Part shown: positions 1 to 10,011 of the stretch, piece after piece
How positions within the stretch are numbered: the first letter of the stretch is position 1
Layout: every line of letters starts with the position of its first letter
Assembly (NCBI RefSeq): GCF_025263565.1
Contig: NZ_CP079865.1
Coordinates: 4,216,001-4,280,000, forward strand
DNA from: Mycobacterium sp. SMC-8
GTDB lineage: Bacteria > Actinomycetota > Actinomycetes > Mycobacteriales > Mycobacteriaceae
Length of the DNA: 64,000 nucleotides
Direction of reading: 5' to 3'
Translations under genes and position numbers: made by a program
The notes under the pieces: model-generated
Told to the model about the DNA's origin: nothing
Database searches by the model: none
Seen by the model: only the letters and a program-made list of their open reading frames with translations

Positions 1-492
1 GACACACGGTTCGGTCTCGGCGACGATGGGCGCCAACGTGCCCATCGGGGCGCTGGTCTGCAGCGGCACCGCCACCGCCCCGATGGTGGCCAGGGCCATG
101 TCGATGGTGGTGTAGTCGATGCTGGTGAACCCGAGCATCGCGACACGGTCGCCGGGGCGCACGTCGTCCAGCGCGGCGGCCACGGCGTCGACGCGGCGCG
201 ACAGCTCCGCATAGCTGATCGTCTCGAAGTGGGGGAGCAGTGCGGCGCTGGTGCGGCCGGTGTCCGGATCGACGACGTAGCGCACGGCGCGCGCGCCGAG
301 GGCCGGTCGGTCGGCGTAGCCGCCGAGCACGGTCGCGATGATCTCGGGAAGGCGCATGCCGGGTCGGTCGATGGTGTGGGAGACGGCCTCGTCGGGCACG
401 GCGGCGGCGAATTGCGGGTCGGTGGCGCGCAGGTCGGCGATGCGACGGACGAGGCGGTCCTCGCGGGAGTCAGTGGGCATCTCAGTGGGCAT
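1..492 (-). CDS. car: Carboxylic acid reductase (FadD9 type), N-terminal part; runs off the window
   Basis: Only the first 164 codons are present; the gene continues beyond base 1. The visible part resembles the N-terminus of mycobacterial FadD9/CAR (Rv2590), including a GYADRPALG segment and the DYTTID...AVPLQTSAP region of the adenylation domain. Full-length family members have about 1,170 residues, with adenylation, phosphopantetheine carrier and NADPH reductase domains, and reduce carboxylic acids to aldehydes with ATP and NADPH. The start is the ATG at 492, preceded by GAGGAAC; a second in-frame ATG lies four codons later. The adjacent gabT matches the M. tuberculosis order Rv2590-Rv2589. 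Domains beyond the first part of the adenylation domain cannot be assessed here. Confidence 0.88.
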   Translation of the reverse strand, partial: MPTEMPTDSREDRLVRRIADLRATDPQFAAAVPDEAVSHTIDRPGMRLPEIIATVLGGYADRPALGARAVRYVVDPDTGRTSAALLPHFETISYAELSRRVDAVAAALDDVRPGDRVAMLGFTSIDYTTIDMALATIGAVAVPLQTSAPMGTLAPIVAETEPCV

Positions 493-548
493 CAGAGTTC
501 CTCAGCGGAATCGCGGTGGGGGACGGGCGCTGCGCTGCGCCGTAAAAA

Positions 549-585
549 ACTACGATAGTAAAACTAACTTTATACCGTCACGGTA
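549..585. promoter_or_regulatory. AT-rich promoter region with two small palindromes upstream of car
   Basis: This AT-rich patch sits 57-93 bases upstream of the car start in otherwise GC-rich DNA. It holds ACTA-CGA-TAGT (549-559) and the 13-base palindrome TACCG-TCA-CGGTA (573-585). The second has the size and form of a TetR-type operator. Which regulator binds is unknown, and no regulator gene lies next to car in the window. Confidence 0.4.
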
Positions 586-772
586 ACCTCGCGGCCTGTC
601 AAAATGCTGTGAATGATTGCGGCGCAAGCCAACTCGCATATGTGCAGCGGGGGTCACACTGCGCGGTCCGGCGTTAAGCCCGCCACAGTCGGCCACCTGC
701 GTGCTTCTTCGGGTATCGCCGACGGTTAGCGTGGAATGAATAGGTTGGCTAATCGTCCAGGGAGGTCGGAAG

Positions 773-1132
773 GTGCACCCGCAGACGCAGCGGCTCACCG
801 AGTTGTTCACGGCGCGGATGTCGGCCGGCACCCACGACGACGTCGCCGCGATCGTCCTCGGACCCCGGATGTGCGGGCTGTGCAGCGCGCTCGGCGCGCC
901 GGTTCGGGACTGGTGGCGGATCGCTCGGTGGGCAGGCGCTCTTGACGACAGCGAGGTGCGCGACGAGCTCGGCGCCTACTTCGACGTGATGGTGGCATAC
1001 CGGTGCGGGCAGCCCGGAGACGACCTGATCTCCGGGCTGATCGCCCATGACGTCGACGGTGACGGACTGACCGCCGACGAGATCCGGCAGATCCTCGTCG
1101 ACTTCGTGCGGGCCGCGGCTCAGCCGGTGTAA
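773..1132 (+). pseudogene. Cytochrome P450 remnant (central fragment, 119 codons)
   Basis: The reading frame has a GTG start after GGAGGTCGGAAG and encodes 119 residues. Residues about 30-110 resemble the central part of a bacterial P450: a GxP-DWW segment, then a YFDVMVAYR...GDDLISGLI helix and DGDGLTADEIRQIL leading into the I-helix. It ends before the AGxxTT oxygen-binding motif, and neither the ExxR motif nor the haem-cysteine loop is present, so it cannot be a working P450. The last codons overlap the 3' end of the convergent aldehyde dehydrogenase gene by 13 bases. It may be the scar of a deletion that removed both ends of a P450 gene, or a short expressed P450-like protein. Confidence 0.5.
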
Positions 1133-2553
1133 GCCATCACGTGCTTGATGCGCGTGTAGTCCTCCAGCCCGTACATCGACAGGTCCTTGCCGTGGCCCGA
1201 CGACTTGAAACCGCCGTGCGGCATCTCGGCGACCAGCGGGATGTGCGTGTTGATCCAGACGCAGCCGAAGTCGAGCGCATTGGAGACCCGAAGCGCCCTG
1301 GACACGTCCTTGGTCCACACCGACGACGCCAGTCCGTACTCGACCCCGTTGGCCCAGCCGATCGCCTCGTCCTCGTCGGAGAACGTCTGCACGGTGATCA
1401 CCGGACCGAAGATCTCCTGCTGGATCAGCCGGTCGTCCTGGCGTAGCCCACCGATCACTGTCGGCTCGATGTAGAACCCCTTGTCGCCCTGGCGATTCGC
1501 CCCTACCGCGACGGTAGCGTGCGACGGGATGTCGTCGAAGAAGGACAGCACCCGCTCCATCTGGTTGACGTTGTTGACCGGCGGCACCCAGGCGTCCTCG
1601 TCGTCGGCGGGTCGGCCGAACGTGGTCGTGGCGGCCTTGGCCTGCTCGGCCAGGGCCGCGGTCAGGTCGGCCGCGATCGAGGCCGACGCCAGCACCCTGG
1701 TGGCAGCCGTACAGTCCTGCCCGGCGTTGAAGTACGCCGCGGTGGCGATGCCCTCGGCCGCGGCGGCCAAATCGGCGTCGTCGAACACCACCACCGGGGC
1801 CTTACCGCCGAGCTCCAGATGGGTGCGCTTGAGGTTGCCTCCGGCGCTGACCGCGACTGCCTTGCCCGCCGCCACCGAGCCGGTGATCGACACCATCTCC
1901 GGGGTCGGGTGCGCCACCAGGGACGCGCCGGTCACCCGGTCGCCGGTGACGACGTTGAGCACGCCGGCGGGCAGGTGCTTGGCGGCCAGCTCGGCCAGCA
2001 TCACCGTAGTCACCGGGGTGGTGTCGCTGGGTTTGATGACCACGGTGTTGCCCGCGGCGATGGCCGGGGCGATCTTCCAGATCGCCATCATCATCGGGTA
2101 GTTCCACGGCGCCACCTGCCCGATGACGCCGACCGGCTCGCGGCGGATCCACGACGTGTGGTCGGCCATGTATTCCCCGGCCGACTTGCCTTCCAGTACC
2201 CGGGCCGCGCCGGCGAAGAACCGGATCTGATCGACCATCGGCGGGATCTCCTCGACCGCGGTGACGTGATTGGGCTTTCCGGTGTTGCGGCCCTCGGCGG
2301 CGACCAACGCGTCCGCGGCCTTCTCCACCTCGTCGGCGAAGCCCAACAGCGCCTTCTGTCGTTGCGACGGTGTCGTCTTCTTCCACTCCTTGAACGCCCT
2401 GGCCGCCGCGGCATACGCCTCGTCGATGTCCTGTTCGTTGGAAACCGGTGCCGTGCCGTACTTTTCGCCGGTGCTCGGATCGACCAGCGGCATGGTGGCG
2501 CCACTGCTGGAGTCGACGAGGCGGCCGTCGATGAAGTTCTGAACTGTGGTCAT
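1120..2553 (-). CDS. Aldehyde dehydrogenase, gamma-aminobutyraldehyde dehydrogenase type
   Basis: A 477-residue NAD(P)-dependent aldehyde dehydrogenase of normal family length. The active-site Glu247 lies in LELGGKAP and the catalytic Cys281 in NAGQDCTAATR; the nucleotide-fold sequence VAPWNYPMMMAIWKIAPAIA is also present. The sequence is closest in style to gamma-aminobutyraldehyde (PatD-like) dehydrogenases, which convert 4-aminobutanal to GABA in putrescine breakdown. gabT lies directly upstream with a 19-base gap on the same strand, so the two are probably cotranscribed and act in sequence: aminobutyraldehyde to GABA, then to succinate semialdehyde. A succinate-semialdehyde dehydrogenase role is the main alternative. 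Confidence 0.85.
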   Translation of the reverse strand: MTTVQNFIDGRLVDSSSGATMPLVDPSTGEKYGTAPVSNEQDIDEAYAAAARAFKEWKKTTPSQRQKALLGFADEVEKAADALVAAEGRNTGKPNHVTAVEEIPPMVDQIRFFAGAARVLEGKSAGEYMADHTSWIRREPVGVIGQVAPWNYPMMMAIWKIAPAIAAGNTVVIKPSDTTPVTTVMLAELAAKHLPAGVLNVVTGDRVTGASLVAHPTPEMVSITGSVAAGKAVAVSAGGNLKRTHLELGGKAPVVVFDDADLAAAAEGIATAAYFNAGQDCTAATRVLASASIAADLTAALAEQAKAATTTFGRPADDEDAWVPPVNNVNQMERVLSFFDDIPSHATVAVGANRQGDKGFYIEPTVIGGLRQDDRLIQQEIFGPVITVQTFSDEDEAIGWANGVEYGLASSVWTKDVSRALRVSNALDFGCVWINTHIPLVAEMPHGGFKSSGHGKDLSMYGLEDYTRIKHVMAYTG

Positions 2554-2572
2554 GTCTTTGGAGCTCCTTGGG

Positions 2573-3922
2573 TCAGAGGTCGCGCAGGATCAGTTCGAGG
2601 ATGTCGAGGCCTTCGAGCAGCAGTTCGTCGCTGATGGCCAGTGGAGGCAGGAAGCGCAGCACGTTGCCGAACGTGCCGCAGGACAACACGATCACGCCGG
2701 CCTGGTGGGCTGCGGCGAGCAGACTGCGGGTCAGCTCCGGGTCCGGTTCCAGCGTTCCGGACTTGACCAGTTCGACGGCGATCATCGCCCCACGGCCACG
2801 GACGTCGCCGATCCGGTCATCCTCGGCCTGCATCCGGCCCAGCCTGTCTTTCATCAGCGCCTCGATCTGGCGGGCCCGCTCGACCAGACCCTCCGACTCG
2901 ATGGTCTCGATGGTGGCCAGCGCGGCCGCGCAGGCCACCGGATTGCCGCCGTAGGTGCCGCCCAGCCCGCTGACGTGCGGGGCGTCCATGATCTCGGCGC
3001 GGCCGGTGACCGCGGACAGCGGCATCCCGTCGGCAATGCCCTTCGCGGTGACGATCAAATCGGGGACCAGGCCTTCGGGGCCCTCGTGTTCACAGGCGAA
3101 CATCGCGCCGGTCCGGGCGAACCCGGTCTGCACCTCGTCGGCGATGAACACCACGCCGTTGGCCCGGCACCACTGAAGCAGGGTCGGCAGGAAACCCTCG
3201 GCGGGCACGATGAAACCGCCCTCGCCCTGGATCGGCTCGATGATCACGGCGGCAAGGTTGTCGGCGCCGACCTGCTTGTCGATCACCGTGATCGCCCGTC
3301 GGGCGGCCAGTTCGCCGTTGGTGGCCAACTCCTTGCCGAACTCGGCGTCGCGGAACGGGTACGACAGCGGAGCGCGGTAGATCTCCGGGGCGAACGGGCC
3401 GAAGCCGTGCTTGTAGGGCATGGACTTCGCCGTCAGCGCCATCGTCAGGTTGGTGCGCCCATGATAGGCGTGGTCGAACGACACCACCGCCTGCTTGCGG
3501 GTGTACGCGCGGGCGATCTTCACCGCGTTCTCGACGGCCTCGGAGCCTGAGTTGAACAATGCCGACCGCTTGTCGCCGTCTCCGGGTGTGAGCCGGTTGA
3601 GCGCCTCGGCCACGGCCACATATCCCTGGTAGGGCGTGACCATGAAGCAGGTGTGGGTGAACCGGCCGGCCTGGTCGGTGATGGCGTCGACCACTCGGGG
3701 CGACGAGTTCCCGACGGTGGTCACCGCGATGCCAGACCCGAGGTCGATCAGCCGATTGCCGTCGATGTCCTCGACGATGCCGCCGAACGCCCGCGCCGCG
3801 TACACCGGCATCGTGGTGCCGACGCCGCGGGCCACCGACGCGCTCTTGCGCGCGATCATCTCGGCGGAGCGGGGACCGGGAATGGCGGTGGCGAGGTGGC
3901 GGCTCTGTTCCAGAGCGCTCAC
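2573..3922 (-). CDS. gabT: 4-aminobutyrate (GABA) transaminase
   Basis: A 449-residue class III, PLP-dependent aminotransferase. Asp262 of the ADEVQTGFARTG motif should hold the pyridinium nitrogen and Lys294 in VTAKGIADGMP should form the Schiff base; the SGSEAVENAVKIAR phosphate-binding loop is also visible. It transfers the amino group of GABA to 2-oxoglutarate. I chose the GTG start at 3922 because a strong GTAGGAGG site lies 6 bases upstream; the frame stays open to 4024, but the extra 34 codons do not resemble the family. It matches Rv2589 in position, between the fadD9-type gene and yajC. Confidence 0.93.
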   Translation of the reverse strand: MSALEQSRHLATAIPGPRSAEMIARKSASVARGVGTTMPVYAARAFGGIVEDIDGNRLIDLGSGIAVTTVGNSSPRVVDAITDQAGRFTHTCFMVTPYQGYVAVAEALNRLTPGDGDKRSALFNSGSEAVENAVKIARAYTRKQAVVSFDHAYHGRTNLTMALTAKSMPYKHGFGPFAPEIYRAPLSYPFRDAEFGKELATNGELAARRAITVIDKQVGADNLAAVIIEPIQGEGGFIVPAEGFLPTLLQWCRANGVVFIADEVQTGFARTGAMFACEHEGPEGLVPDLIVTAKGIADGMPLSAVTGRAEIMDAPHVSGLGGTYGGNPVACAAALATIETIESEGLVERARQIEALMKDRLGRMQAEDDRIGDVRGRGAMIAVELVKSGTLEPDPELTRSLLAAAHQAGVIVLSCGTFGNVLRFLPPLAISDELLLEGLDILELILRDL

Positions 3923-4260
3923 GGGAAACCTCCTACAGGCCTCAACGGGACCGAGTTCGACGACTGCCGAGTTACCGTCTGAGCCTAGTCGCTGAACCGG
4001 CTGATCCGTCGAGAACATCACCACTTTGATGCGGAATCATCGCTGTCTGGCGCTGTCAGCTTCGGATTCCGTCGCGAATGGACCCGGTGGGCGAGGTCGT
4101 GGCAGGGGACGCCCGACCAGGGTCGTGGCCTCAAGCGGCCGAAATGGCACACTGGTTAGTTGAGCCCGCGCGTGAGTCCGCGCGACGGGCCCCTGTTGCG
4201 GCAGGTGCGACAGCCTGCACGCATGACCGATACGAAGACTTTTAGAGAGACATTGCCGCC
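3923..4260. other. Divergent intergenic region between gabT and yajC
   Basis: About 340 bases without a convincing gene. It holds the gabT ribosome site at its left end and must contain the divergent promoters of gabT and the sec operon. I see no riboswitch, strong palindrome or small conserved frame. Confidence 0.6.
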
Positions 4261-4605
4261 ATGGATCTGGTCGTTTTCCTGCCCCTGCTCATCATCATGG
4301 GCGCATTCATGTACTTCGCGTCGCGGCGCCAGAAGAAGGCCATGCAGGCGACCATCGACCTGCACAACTCGCTGCAGATCGGCGACCAGGTGCACACCAC
4401 CTCCGGCCTGAAGGGCACGATCACCGGTATCACCGACGACTACGTCGACCTGGAGATCGCCCCCGGTGTGGTCACCACCTGGATGAAGCTGGCGGTGCGG
4501 GACCGCATCGTCGACGACATCGACGAGGACGGCGACACCGATGACGCCGATCTCGACGCCGGCGCCGACCTCGGCGAGCGGCCCAACACCAAGAGCGACG
4601 GCTGA
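4261..4605 (+). CDS. yajC: Preprotein translocase accessory subunit YajC
   Basis: A 114-residue protein with one N-terminal membrane helix (residues 2-20, VVFLPLLIIMGAFMYF), a basic RRQKKAM stretch and the conserved YajC fold segment LQIGDQVHTTSGLKGTITGI. The last 30 residues are very acidic (DDIDEDGDTDDADLDAGAD), a feature of many mycobacterial YajC proteins. YajC associates with SecDF at the SecYEG channel. It is the first gene of the yajC-secD-secF cluster, as in Rv2588c-Rv2586c. Confidence 0.95.
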   Translation: MDLVVFLPLLIIMGAFMYFASRRQKKAMQATIDLHNSLQIGDQVHTTSGLKGTITGITDDYVDLEIAPGVVTTWMKLAVRDRIVDDIDEDGDTDDADLDAGADLGERPNTKSDG

Positions 4606-4711
4606 AATCTCAGCAACAGCACGTAATCTTTTCGTGTCTTTCCATGTCTTTCCGTACCTTCGCGCCCTCGTGCGGTACCTGACGAACTGATCTCTAGGAG
4701 ACTGTAAACAC

Positions 4712-6475
4712 GTGGCATCGTCTTCGACGGTTCACCCTGCCCGCTATCTGGCACTGTTTCTGGTGCTGCTCATCGGCGCCTACCTGCTGGTGTTCCTGAC
4801 GGGGGACAAGAAGGCCGAACCCAAACTGGGCATCGACCTGCAGGGCGGCACCCGCGTCACCCTGACCGCGCGCACCCCTGACGGCTCACCGCCGTCGCGC
4901 GAATCACTGGAGCAGGCCAAGCAGATCATCGGCTCCCGCGTCGACGGTCTCGGCGTGTCGGGTTCAGAGGTCATCATCGACGGCCAGAACCTCGTGATCA
5001 CCGTCCCCGGTGACGACACCAGCGAAGCCCGCAGCCTGGGGCAGACGGCTCGGCTGTACATCCGTCCCGTCGTCCACGTGATCCCGGCCGCCGGTGCGAT
5101 GCCGCCCGGAGCGGAAGCCGGCCCGCAGGGCGGCGTCCCCGGGGCTCCACCGGGAGCGCCCGGAACGGCTCCGGGCGCCGAACCCGGCCCCGCGCCCGGT
5201 GCGGATGCGGCCGCCGAGCCGGGGGCGCCGCAAGCGCCCGCCCCGCAGCCGCGTCCGTTCCCGCAACAGCCCGCGCCGACCCCGCCTCCGGGACCGTCGC
5301 CGACCCCCGCGCCCGGAGCGCAGCCGGCGCCGGGCGCCGCGACGCCGGGTGACAACAAGGATGTCCCGCTGGCCACCCGCATCCAGGACGAGAAGCGGCT
5401 GCGGCAGAGCACGGAGCAGGCGATCCAGATCCTCGCGCTGCAGTTCCAGGCCACCCGCTGCGGCCAGGAGGACGTGCTGGCGGGCAACGACGACCCGAAC
5501 CTGCCGCTGGTGACCTGCTCGCAGGACGGCAATGAGGTCTATCTGCTGGACAAGTCGATCATCAACGGCGAGCAGATCGCCAACGCGACGTCCGGGCTGA
5601 ACCAGCAGGCCGGCGAGTACGTCGTCGACGTCGAGTTCAAGAGCGACGCCGCGAAGGTGTGGGCCGACTTCACCGCCGCGAACATCGGCACGCAGACCGC
5701 GTTCGTCCTCGATTCGCAGGTGGTCAGCGCCCCGGTGATCCAGGAGGCCATCCCCGGTGGCCGCACGCAGATCACCGGTCAGTTCACCCAGGACACCGCG
5801 CGCGAACTCGCCAACGTCCTCAAGTACGGCTCACTGCCGCTGTCCTTCGAATCCTCGGAGGCCGAGACCGTGTCCGCGACGCTGGGCCTGTCCTCGCTGC
5901 GGGCCGGCCTGATCGCCGGCGCGGTCGGGCTCGTTGCGGTGCTGCTGTACTCGCTGCTGTACTACCGGGCGCTGGGCGTGCTCATCGCGCTGTCGCTGAC
6001 CGCGTCGGGGGCCATGGTGTTCGCGATCCTGGTGCTGCTCGGCAGATACATCAACTACACGCTGGACCTGGCCGGTATCGCGGGTCTGATCATCGGTATC
6101 GGTATGACGGCCGACTCGTTCGTGGTGTTCTTCGAACGCATCAAGGACGAGATCCGGGAGGGGCGCTCGTTCCGGTCGGCGGTGCCACGAGGCTGGGCCC
6201 GCGCCCGCAAGACCATCGTCTCCGGCAACGCCGTGACCCTGCTCGCCGCAGCGGTGCTGTACTTCCTGGCTGTGGGTCAGGTGAAGGGCTTTGCGTTCAC
6301 CCTCGGCCTGACCACCATCCTCGACGTCGTGATCGTGTTCCTGGTGACCTGGCCGCTCGTGTACGCGGCGTCGAAGTCCACGTTGTGGGCCAAGCCGTCG
6401 CTCAACGGGTTGGGTGCCGTCCAACAGATCGCACGCGAACGCCGAGCGGCCGCGAACGCGGCGGGACGGGGATAG
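4712..6475 (+). CDS. secD: Protein-export membrane protein SecD
   Basis: A 587-residue RND-type export protein. It has an N-terminal helix (about 10-30), a large external domain beginning [15 protein letters not shown], and a C-terminal bundle of five helices with the RND signature [19 protein letters not shown]. SecDF uses the proton gradient to pull exported proteins across the membrane. A stretch of roughly 90 residues (about 130-220) in the external domain is almost only Pro, Ala, Gly and Gln, as in other mycobacterial SecD proteins. The GTG start follows CTAGGAGACTG. A 106-base gap separates it from yajC and 3 bases from secF. Confidence 0.96.
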   Translation: MASSSTVHPARYLALFLVLLIGAYLLVFLTGDKKAEPKLGIDLQGGTRVTLTARTPDGSPPSRESLEQAKQIIGSRVDGLGVSGSEVIIDGQNLVITVPGDDTSEARSLGQTARLYIRPVVHVIPAAGAMPPGAEAGPQGGVPGAPPGAPGTAPGAEPGPAPGADAAAEPGAPQAPAPQPRPFPQQPAPTPPPGPSPTPAPGAQPAPGAATPGDNKDVPLATRIQDEKRLRQSTEQAIQILALQFQATRCGQEDVLAGNDDPNLPLVTCSQDGNEVYLLDKSIINGEQIANATSGLNQQAGEYVVDVEFKSDAAKVWADFTAANIGTQTAFVLDSQVVSAPVIQEAIPGGRTQITGQFTQDTARELANVLKYGSLPLSFESSEAETVSATLGLSSLRAGLIAGAVGLVAVLLYSLLYYRALGVLIALSLTASGAMVFAILVLLGRYINYTLDLAGIAGLIIGIGMTADSFVVFFERIKDEIREGRSFRSAVPRGWARARKTIVSGNAVTLLAAAVLYFLAVGQVKGFAFTLGLTTILDVVIVFLVTWPLVYAASKSTLWAKPSLNGLGAVQQIARERRAAANAAGRG

Positions 6476-6478
6476 ATC

Positions 6479-7759
6479 ATGGCGACACGTCACCGCACAG
6501 ACAACGACGAATCCGGCGCGATCGAGGCGCCCGACCTGGAGTCCGCCGCGACCGGCGCAGCCAAGCACGGCTTCTTCGTCCGGCTCTACACAGGCACCGG
6601 CGCCTTCGAGGTCATCGGCAAACGCAAGCTGTGGTACACGGTCAGCGGGCTGATCATTTTGGTGTCGCTCGGCGCGATGCTGTTGCGCGGGTTCACCTTC
6701 GGCATCGACTTCGAGGGTGGCACCAAGGTGTCGTTCCCCCGCAGCGACACCCAGGCCACCACCTCGCAGGTCGAGACCGTCTTCACCGACACCATCGGCA
6801 ACCCGCCGGAATCGGTCGTGATCGTCGGCGCCGGCGACTCGGCGACGTTCCAGATCCGTTCGGAGACCCTGGACAACGAGCAGATCATCGAGCTGCGCAA
6901 GGCGCTGTTCGACGCGTTCCAGCCGAAAGGACCGGACGGCCAGCCCAGCGAACAGGCCATCTCCGACTCCGCGGTGTCGGAGACCTGGGGTGGGCAGATC
7001 ACCCAGAAGGCGCTGATCGCGCTCGTGGTCTTCCTCGTGCTGGCGGCCATTTACATCACGGTGCGCTACGAGCGATACATGGCGATCGCGGCGCTGGCGA
7101 CCCTGGTGTTCGACCTCGTCGTGACCGCCGGGGTGTACGCACTCGTCGGCTTCGAGGTCACCCCGGCCACCGTCATCGGCCTGCTGACGATTCTGGGCTT
7201 CTCGCTCTACGACACGGTCATCGTGTTCGACAAGGTCGAGGAGAACACCGACGGGTTCGAGCACACCACCCGCCGGACGTTCGCCGAGCAGGCCAACCTG
7301 GCGGTGAACCAGACCTTCATGCGGTCGATCAACACCAGCCTGATCTCCGTGCTGCCGATCATCGCGCTGATGGTGATCGCGGTGTGGCTGCTCGGCGTCG
7401 GCACGCTCATGGATCTCGCGCTCGTCCAGCTGGTCGGCGTGATCGTCGGCACCTATTCGTCGATCTACTTCGCCACACCGCTGCTGGTGAGCCTGCGCGA
7501 ACGCACCGAGCTGGTCAGCAAGCACACCCGCCGGGTGCTCAACCGCCGTCAGACGGCGGCGGCCAAGGCCGGCGGCGCCGACCTGACCGGGGCCGACGCG
7601 CTCGCCGACGACGACGCCGTGACGGCCGAACCCGCGGCCGTGGTGTCCACACCGCCGGCTCCCGCGCCTGACAAGCCTGCCCCCGGCGCCCGCCCCGTGC
7701 GGCCCACCAGCAGCCGGACCGGGCGACCGTCGGGTAAGCGCACCCCGCGGAACCGGTAG
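6479..7759 (+). CDS. secF: Protein-export membrane protein SecF
   Basis: A 426-residue partner of SecD. One helix near residue 55 is followed by the FGIDFEGGTKVSF motif, an external domain, and five membrane helices containing LTILGFSLYDTVIVFDKVEEN and the NQTFMRSINTSL motif. The C-terminal 70 residues are an Ala/Pro-rich cytosolic tail ending in basic residues (GRPSGKRTPRNR), longer than in E. coli. It starts 3 bases after secD, so translation is probably coupled. Confidence 0.96.
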   Translation: MATRHRTDNDESGAIEAPDLESAATGAAKHGFFVRLYTGTGAFEVIGKRKLWYTVSGLIILVSLGAMLLRGFTFGIDFEGGTKVSFPRSDTQATTSQVETVFTDTIGNPPESVVIVGAGDSATFQIRSETLDNEQIIELRKALFDAFQPKGPDGQPSEQAISDSAVSETWGGQITQKALIALVVFLVLAAIYITVRYERYMAIAALATLVFDLVVTAGVYALVGFEVTPATVIGLLTILGFSLYDTVIVFDKVEENTDGFEHTTRRTFAEQANLAVNQTFMRSINTSLISVLPIIALMVIAVWLLGVGTLMDLALVQLVGVIVGTYSSIYFATPLLVSLRERTELVSKHTRRVLNRRQTAAAKAGGADLTGADALADDDAVTAEPAAVVSTPPAPAPDKPAPGARPVRPTSSRTGRPSGKRTPRNR

Positions 7760-7765
7760 CCGCCG

Positions 7766-9451
7766 ATGGCCGATCGCTGGCGCCTGCGAGCCCGCCGGGC
7801 ACCTCGCCCACGTCGCGCGATCGCGTTGACCGCGGTGCTGGCCGTGGTGGGCGGGCTGGGGTTGACCTCGTGCGGGGACGCCACCGCCGACACCGTCGAC
7901 TACGCCGTGGACGGAGCGCTGGTCACCTACAACACCAACACCGTCGTCGGCGCCGCATCGGGCGGACCGCAGGCGTTCGCACGCGTCCTGACCGGGTTCA
8001 ACTATCACGGGCCGGACGGTCAGATCGTCGGCGACCACGACTTCGGCACCATCTCGGTGGTGGGCCGCAGCCCGCTGATCCTGGACTACGAGATCAAGGC
8101 CGAGGCGGTGTACTCCGACGGCAAACCGATCACCTGCGACGACATGGTGCTGGCATGGGCGTCGCAGTCGGGCCGGTTCCCGGGATTCGACGCGGCCAGC
8201 CGCGCGGGCTACGTCGACATCGCGAGCGTCGACTGCGCGCCGGGGCAGAAGAAGGCCCGGGTGTCGTTCGCTCCGGAACGCGGTTTCACCGACTACGGCC
8301 AGCTGTTCGCGGCGACGTCGATGATGCCGGCCCACGTGATCGCCGACGTCCTCGGTCTCGGTGACGGCGGGGTGACCCGGGCGCTGCTCGACAACGACCG
8401 CCCGACCGTCGAGCGCATCGCGCAGGTGTGGAACACCACCTGGGACCTGACGCCAGACCTCGACCTGAAGAAGTTCCCATCCTCGGGCCCCTACAAGATG
8501 GACTCCGTCACCGAGGACGGCGCGGTGAAACTGGTGGCCAACGACAAATGGTGGGGCACCACACCGGTCACCGCCGAGATCACCGTGTGGCCGCGCAGCG
8601 CCGACATGCAGGACAAGGTCAACGAGGGCGCCTATGACGTCGTCGATATCGCCACCGGGTCGTCGGGCACGCTGAACCTGCCCGACGACTACGTGCGCAC
8701 CGACTCGCCGTCGGCGGGCGTCGAACAGCTCATCTTCGCCCCGGGTGGCCCGCTGGCCGCGGTGCCGGCGCGCCGGGCATTGGCCCTGTGCACACCCCGT
8801 GACGTGATCGCCCGCAACGCCGAGGTGCCGGTGGCCAACACGCGGCTGAACAGCGCGACGGTGGACGCTTACAGCGCCGCCGAAGTCACGCCGCAGGTCA
8901 ACGAGTTCGCGGTGGCCAACCCCGACGCCGCGCGCGCCGCGCTGGACGGGGCGCCCCTGACCGTGCGGATCGGCTACCAGACCCCCAACGCGCGTCTGGC
9001 CGCGACCGTCGGCGCCATCGCGAAGGCGTGTGCCCCCGCGGGCATCACCGTCGAGGACGTGGCGGGGGAGAATGTCGGCCCGTTGTCGTTGCGCAACAAT
9101 GAGATCGACGTGCTGATCGCCACCGTCGGGGGAGCGGCGGGCAGCGGGTCGACGGGCTCGTCGACGATGGATGCCTACGCGTTGCACAGCGCCAACGGCA
9201 ACAACCTGCCCCGCTACCGCAACGAGCGCATCGACGCGATCATCGCAACGCTGGCCGTCGTCTCCGACCCGAAGGAGATCGCGCGGCTGCTCGGTGAGGC
9301 CGCGCCGATTCTGTGGGGCGACATGCCGACGCTGCCGCTGTACCGCCAGCAGCGCACGCTGCTGACCTCGGCCAAGATGTACGCGGTGAGCGGCAATCCG
9401 ACACGATGGGGCGCGGGATGGAACATGGATCGTTGGAAGCTGAGCCAGTGA
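7766..9451 (+). CDS. Family 5 (peptide-type) solute-binding lipoprotein, Rv2585c-like
   Basis: A 561-residue exported lipoprotein. An Arg-rich start is followed by a hydrophobic stretch and the lipobox LTSC (cysteine near residue 36). The remainder matches the SBP_bac_5 fold of dipeptide/oligopeptide-binding proteins, with [25 protein letters not shown] and a C-terminal [15 protein letters not shown] segment. No permease or ATPase genes are adjacent; as in M. tuberculosis (Rv2585c) it sits between secF and apt. It may therefore work with a distant transporter or have a role other than uptake. It begins 6 bases after secF and overlaps apt by 4 bases. Confidence 0.85.
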   Translation: MADRWRLRARRAPRPRRAIALTAVLAVVGGLGLTSCGDATADTVDYAVDGALVTYNTNTVVGAASGGPQAFARVLTGFNYHGPDGQIVGDHDFGTISVVGRSPLILDYEIKAEAVYSDGKPITCDDMVLAWASQSGRFPGFDAASRAGYVDIASVDCAPGQKKARVSFAPERGFTDYGQLFAATSMMPAHVIADVLGLGDGGVTRALLDNDRPTVERIAQVWNTTWDLTPDLDLKKFPSSGPYKMDSVTEDGAVKLVANDKWWGTTPVTAEITVWPRSADMQDKVNEGAYDVVDIATGSSGTLNLPDDYVRTDSPSAGVEQLIFAPGGPLAAVPARRALALCTPRDVIARNAEVPVANTRLNSATVDAYSAAEVTPQVNEFAVANPDAARAALDGAPLTVRIGYQTPNARLAATVGAIAKACAPAGITVEDVAGENVGPLSLRNNEIDVLIATVGGAAGSGSTGSSTMDAYALHSANGNNLPRYRNERIDAIIATLAVVSDPKEIARLLGEAAPILWGDMPTLPLYRQQRTLLTSAKMYAVSGNPTRWGAGWNMDRWKLSQ

Positions 9452-9972
9452 GCGACATCGCCGACGTGATCGCGTCCCTGGTGCGGGAGGTCCCGGACTT
9501 CCCCGAACCTGGCATCCAGTTCAAGGACCTGACGCCGGTGCTCGCCGACGCGCACGGGCTGGCGCAGGTGAGCAGGGCCATCGCCGACGCCGCGCGCGGG
9601 GCGGACCTGATCGCCGGGGTGGACGCCCGCGGCTTCCTGCTCGGTGGTGCGGTCGCGATCAGCCTGGGCATCGGTGTTCTCGCGGTGCGCAAGGGCGGCA
9701 AACTGCCACCCCCGGTCATCAGCCAGACCTACTCCCTGGAATACGGCACGGCCACGCTGGAGGTCCCCGCCGAGGGCATCGATCTGGCGGGCCGCTGCGT
9801 GGTGATCATCGACGATGTACTGGCCACCGGTGGCACGCTGGCCGCCACCCATCAGTTGCTCACCCGGGTCGGCGCGAACGTGACCGGTGCGGTGGTGATG
9901 ATGGAGCTCACGGCGCTGGGCGGTCGCACCGCGCTGGGACCGCTCGAGGTGACCAGTCTCTACACCGTCTGA
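9448..9972 (+). CDS. apt: Adenine phosphoribosyltransferase
   Basis: A 174-residue type I phosphoribosyltransferase that makes AMP from adenine and PRPP. The PRPP loop [16 protein letters not shown] is complete, and [17 protein letters not shown] and [13 protein letters not shown] are characteristic of the family. The GTG start overlaps the stop of the preceding lipoprotein gene in a GTGA arrangement; the frame is open further upstream, but only inside that gene. Apt and RelA are linked in the same order in M. tuberculosis (Rv2584c-Rv2583c). Confidence 0.95.
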   Translation: MSDIADVIASLVREVPDFPEPGIQFKDLTPVLADAHGLAQVSRAIADAARGADLIAGVDARGFLLGGAVAISLGIGVLAVRKGGKLPPPVISQTYSLEYGTATLEVPAEGIDLAGRCVVIIDDVLATGGTLAATHQLLTRVGANVTGAVVMMELTALGGRTALGPLEVTSLYTV

Positions 9973-10011
9973 GCGGATATCCTGCGAAGAACACAGATCC
10001 CGGAGGTGAAC

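Noticed and set aside
5090..5360. Pro/Ala/Gly-rich stretch inside SecD as a possible insertion or repeat error
   Set aside because: Frame and flanking domains are continuous, and mycobacterial SecD proteins normally carry such a linker.
5831..9187. Very long minus-strand open frame (over 1,100 codons) opposite secD-secF and the lipoprotein gene
   Set aside because: It covers the antisense strand of three well-recognised genes, has an Arg/His/Gly/Asp-rich composition and no family motif; such frames are common in high-GC DNA.
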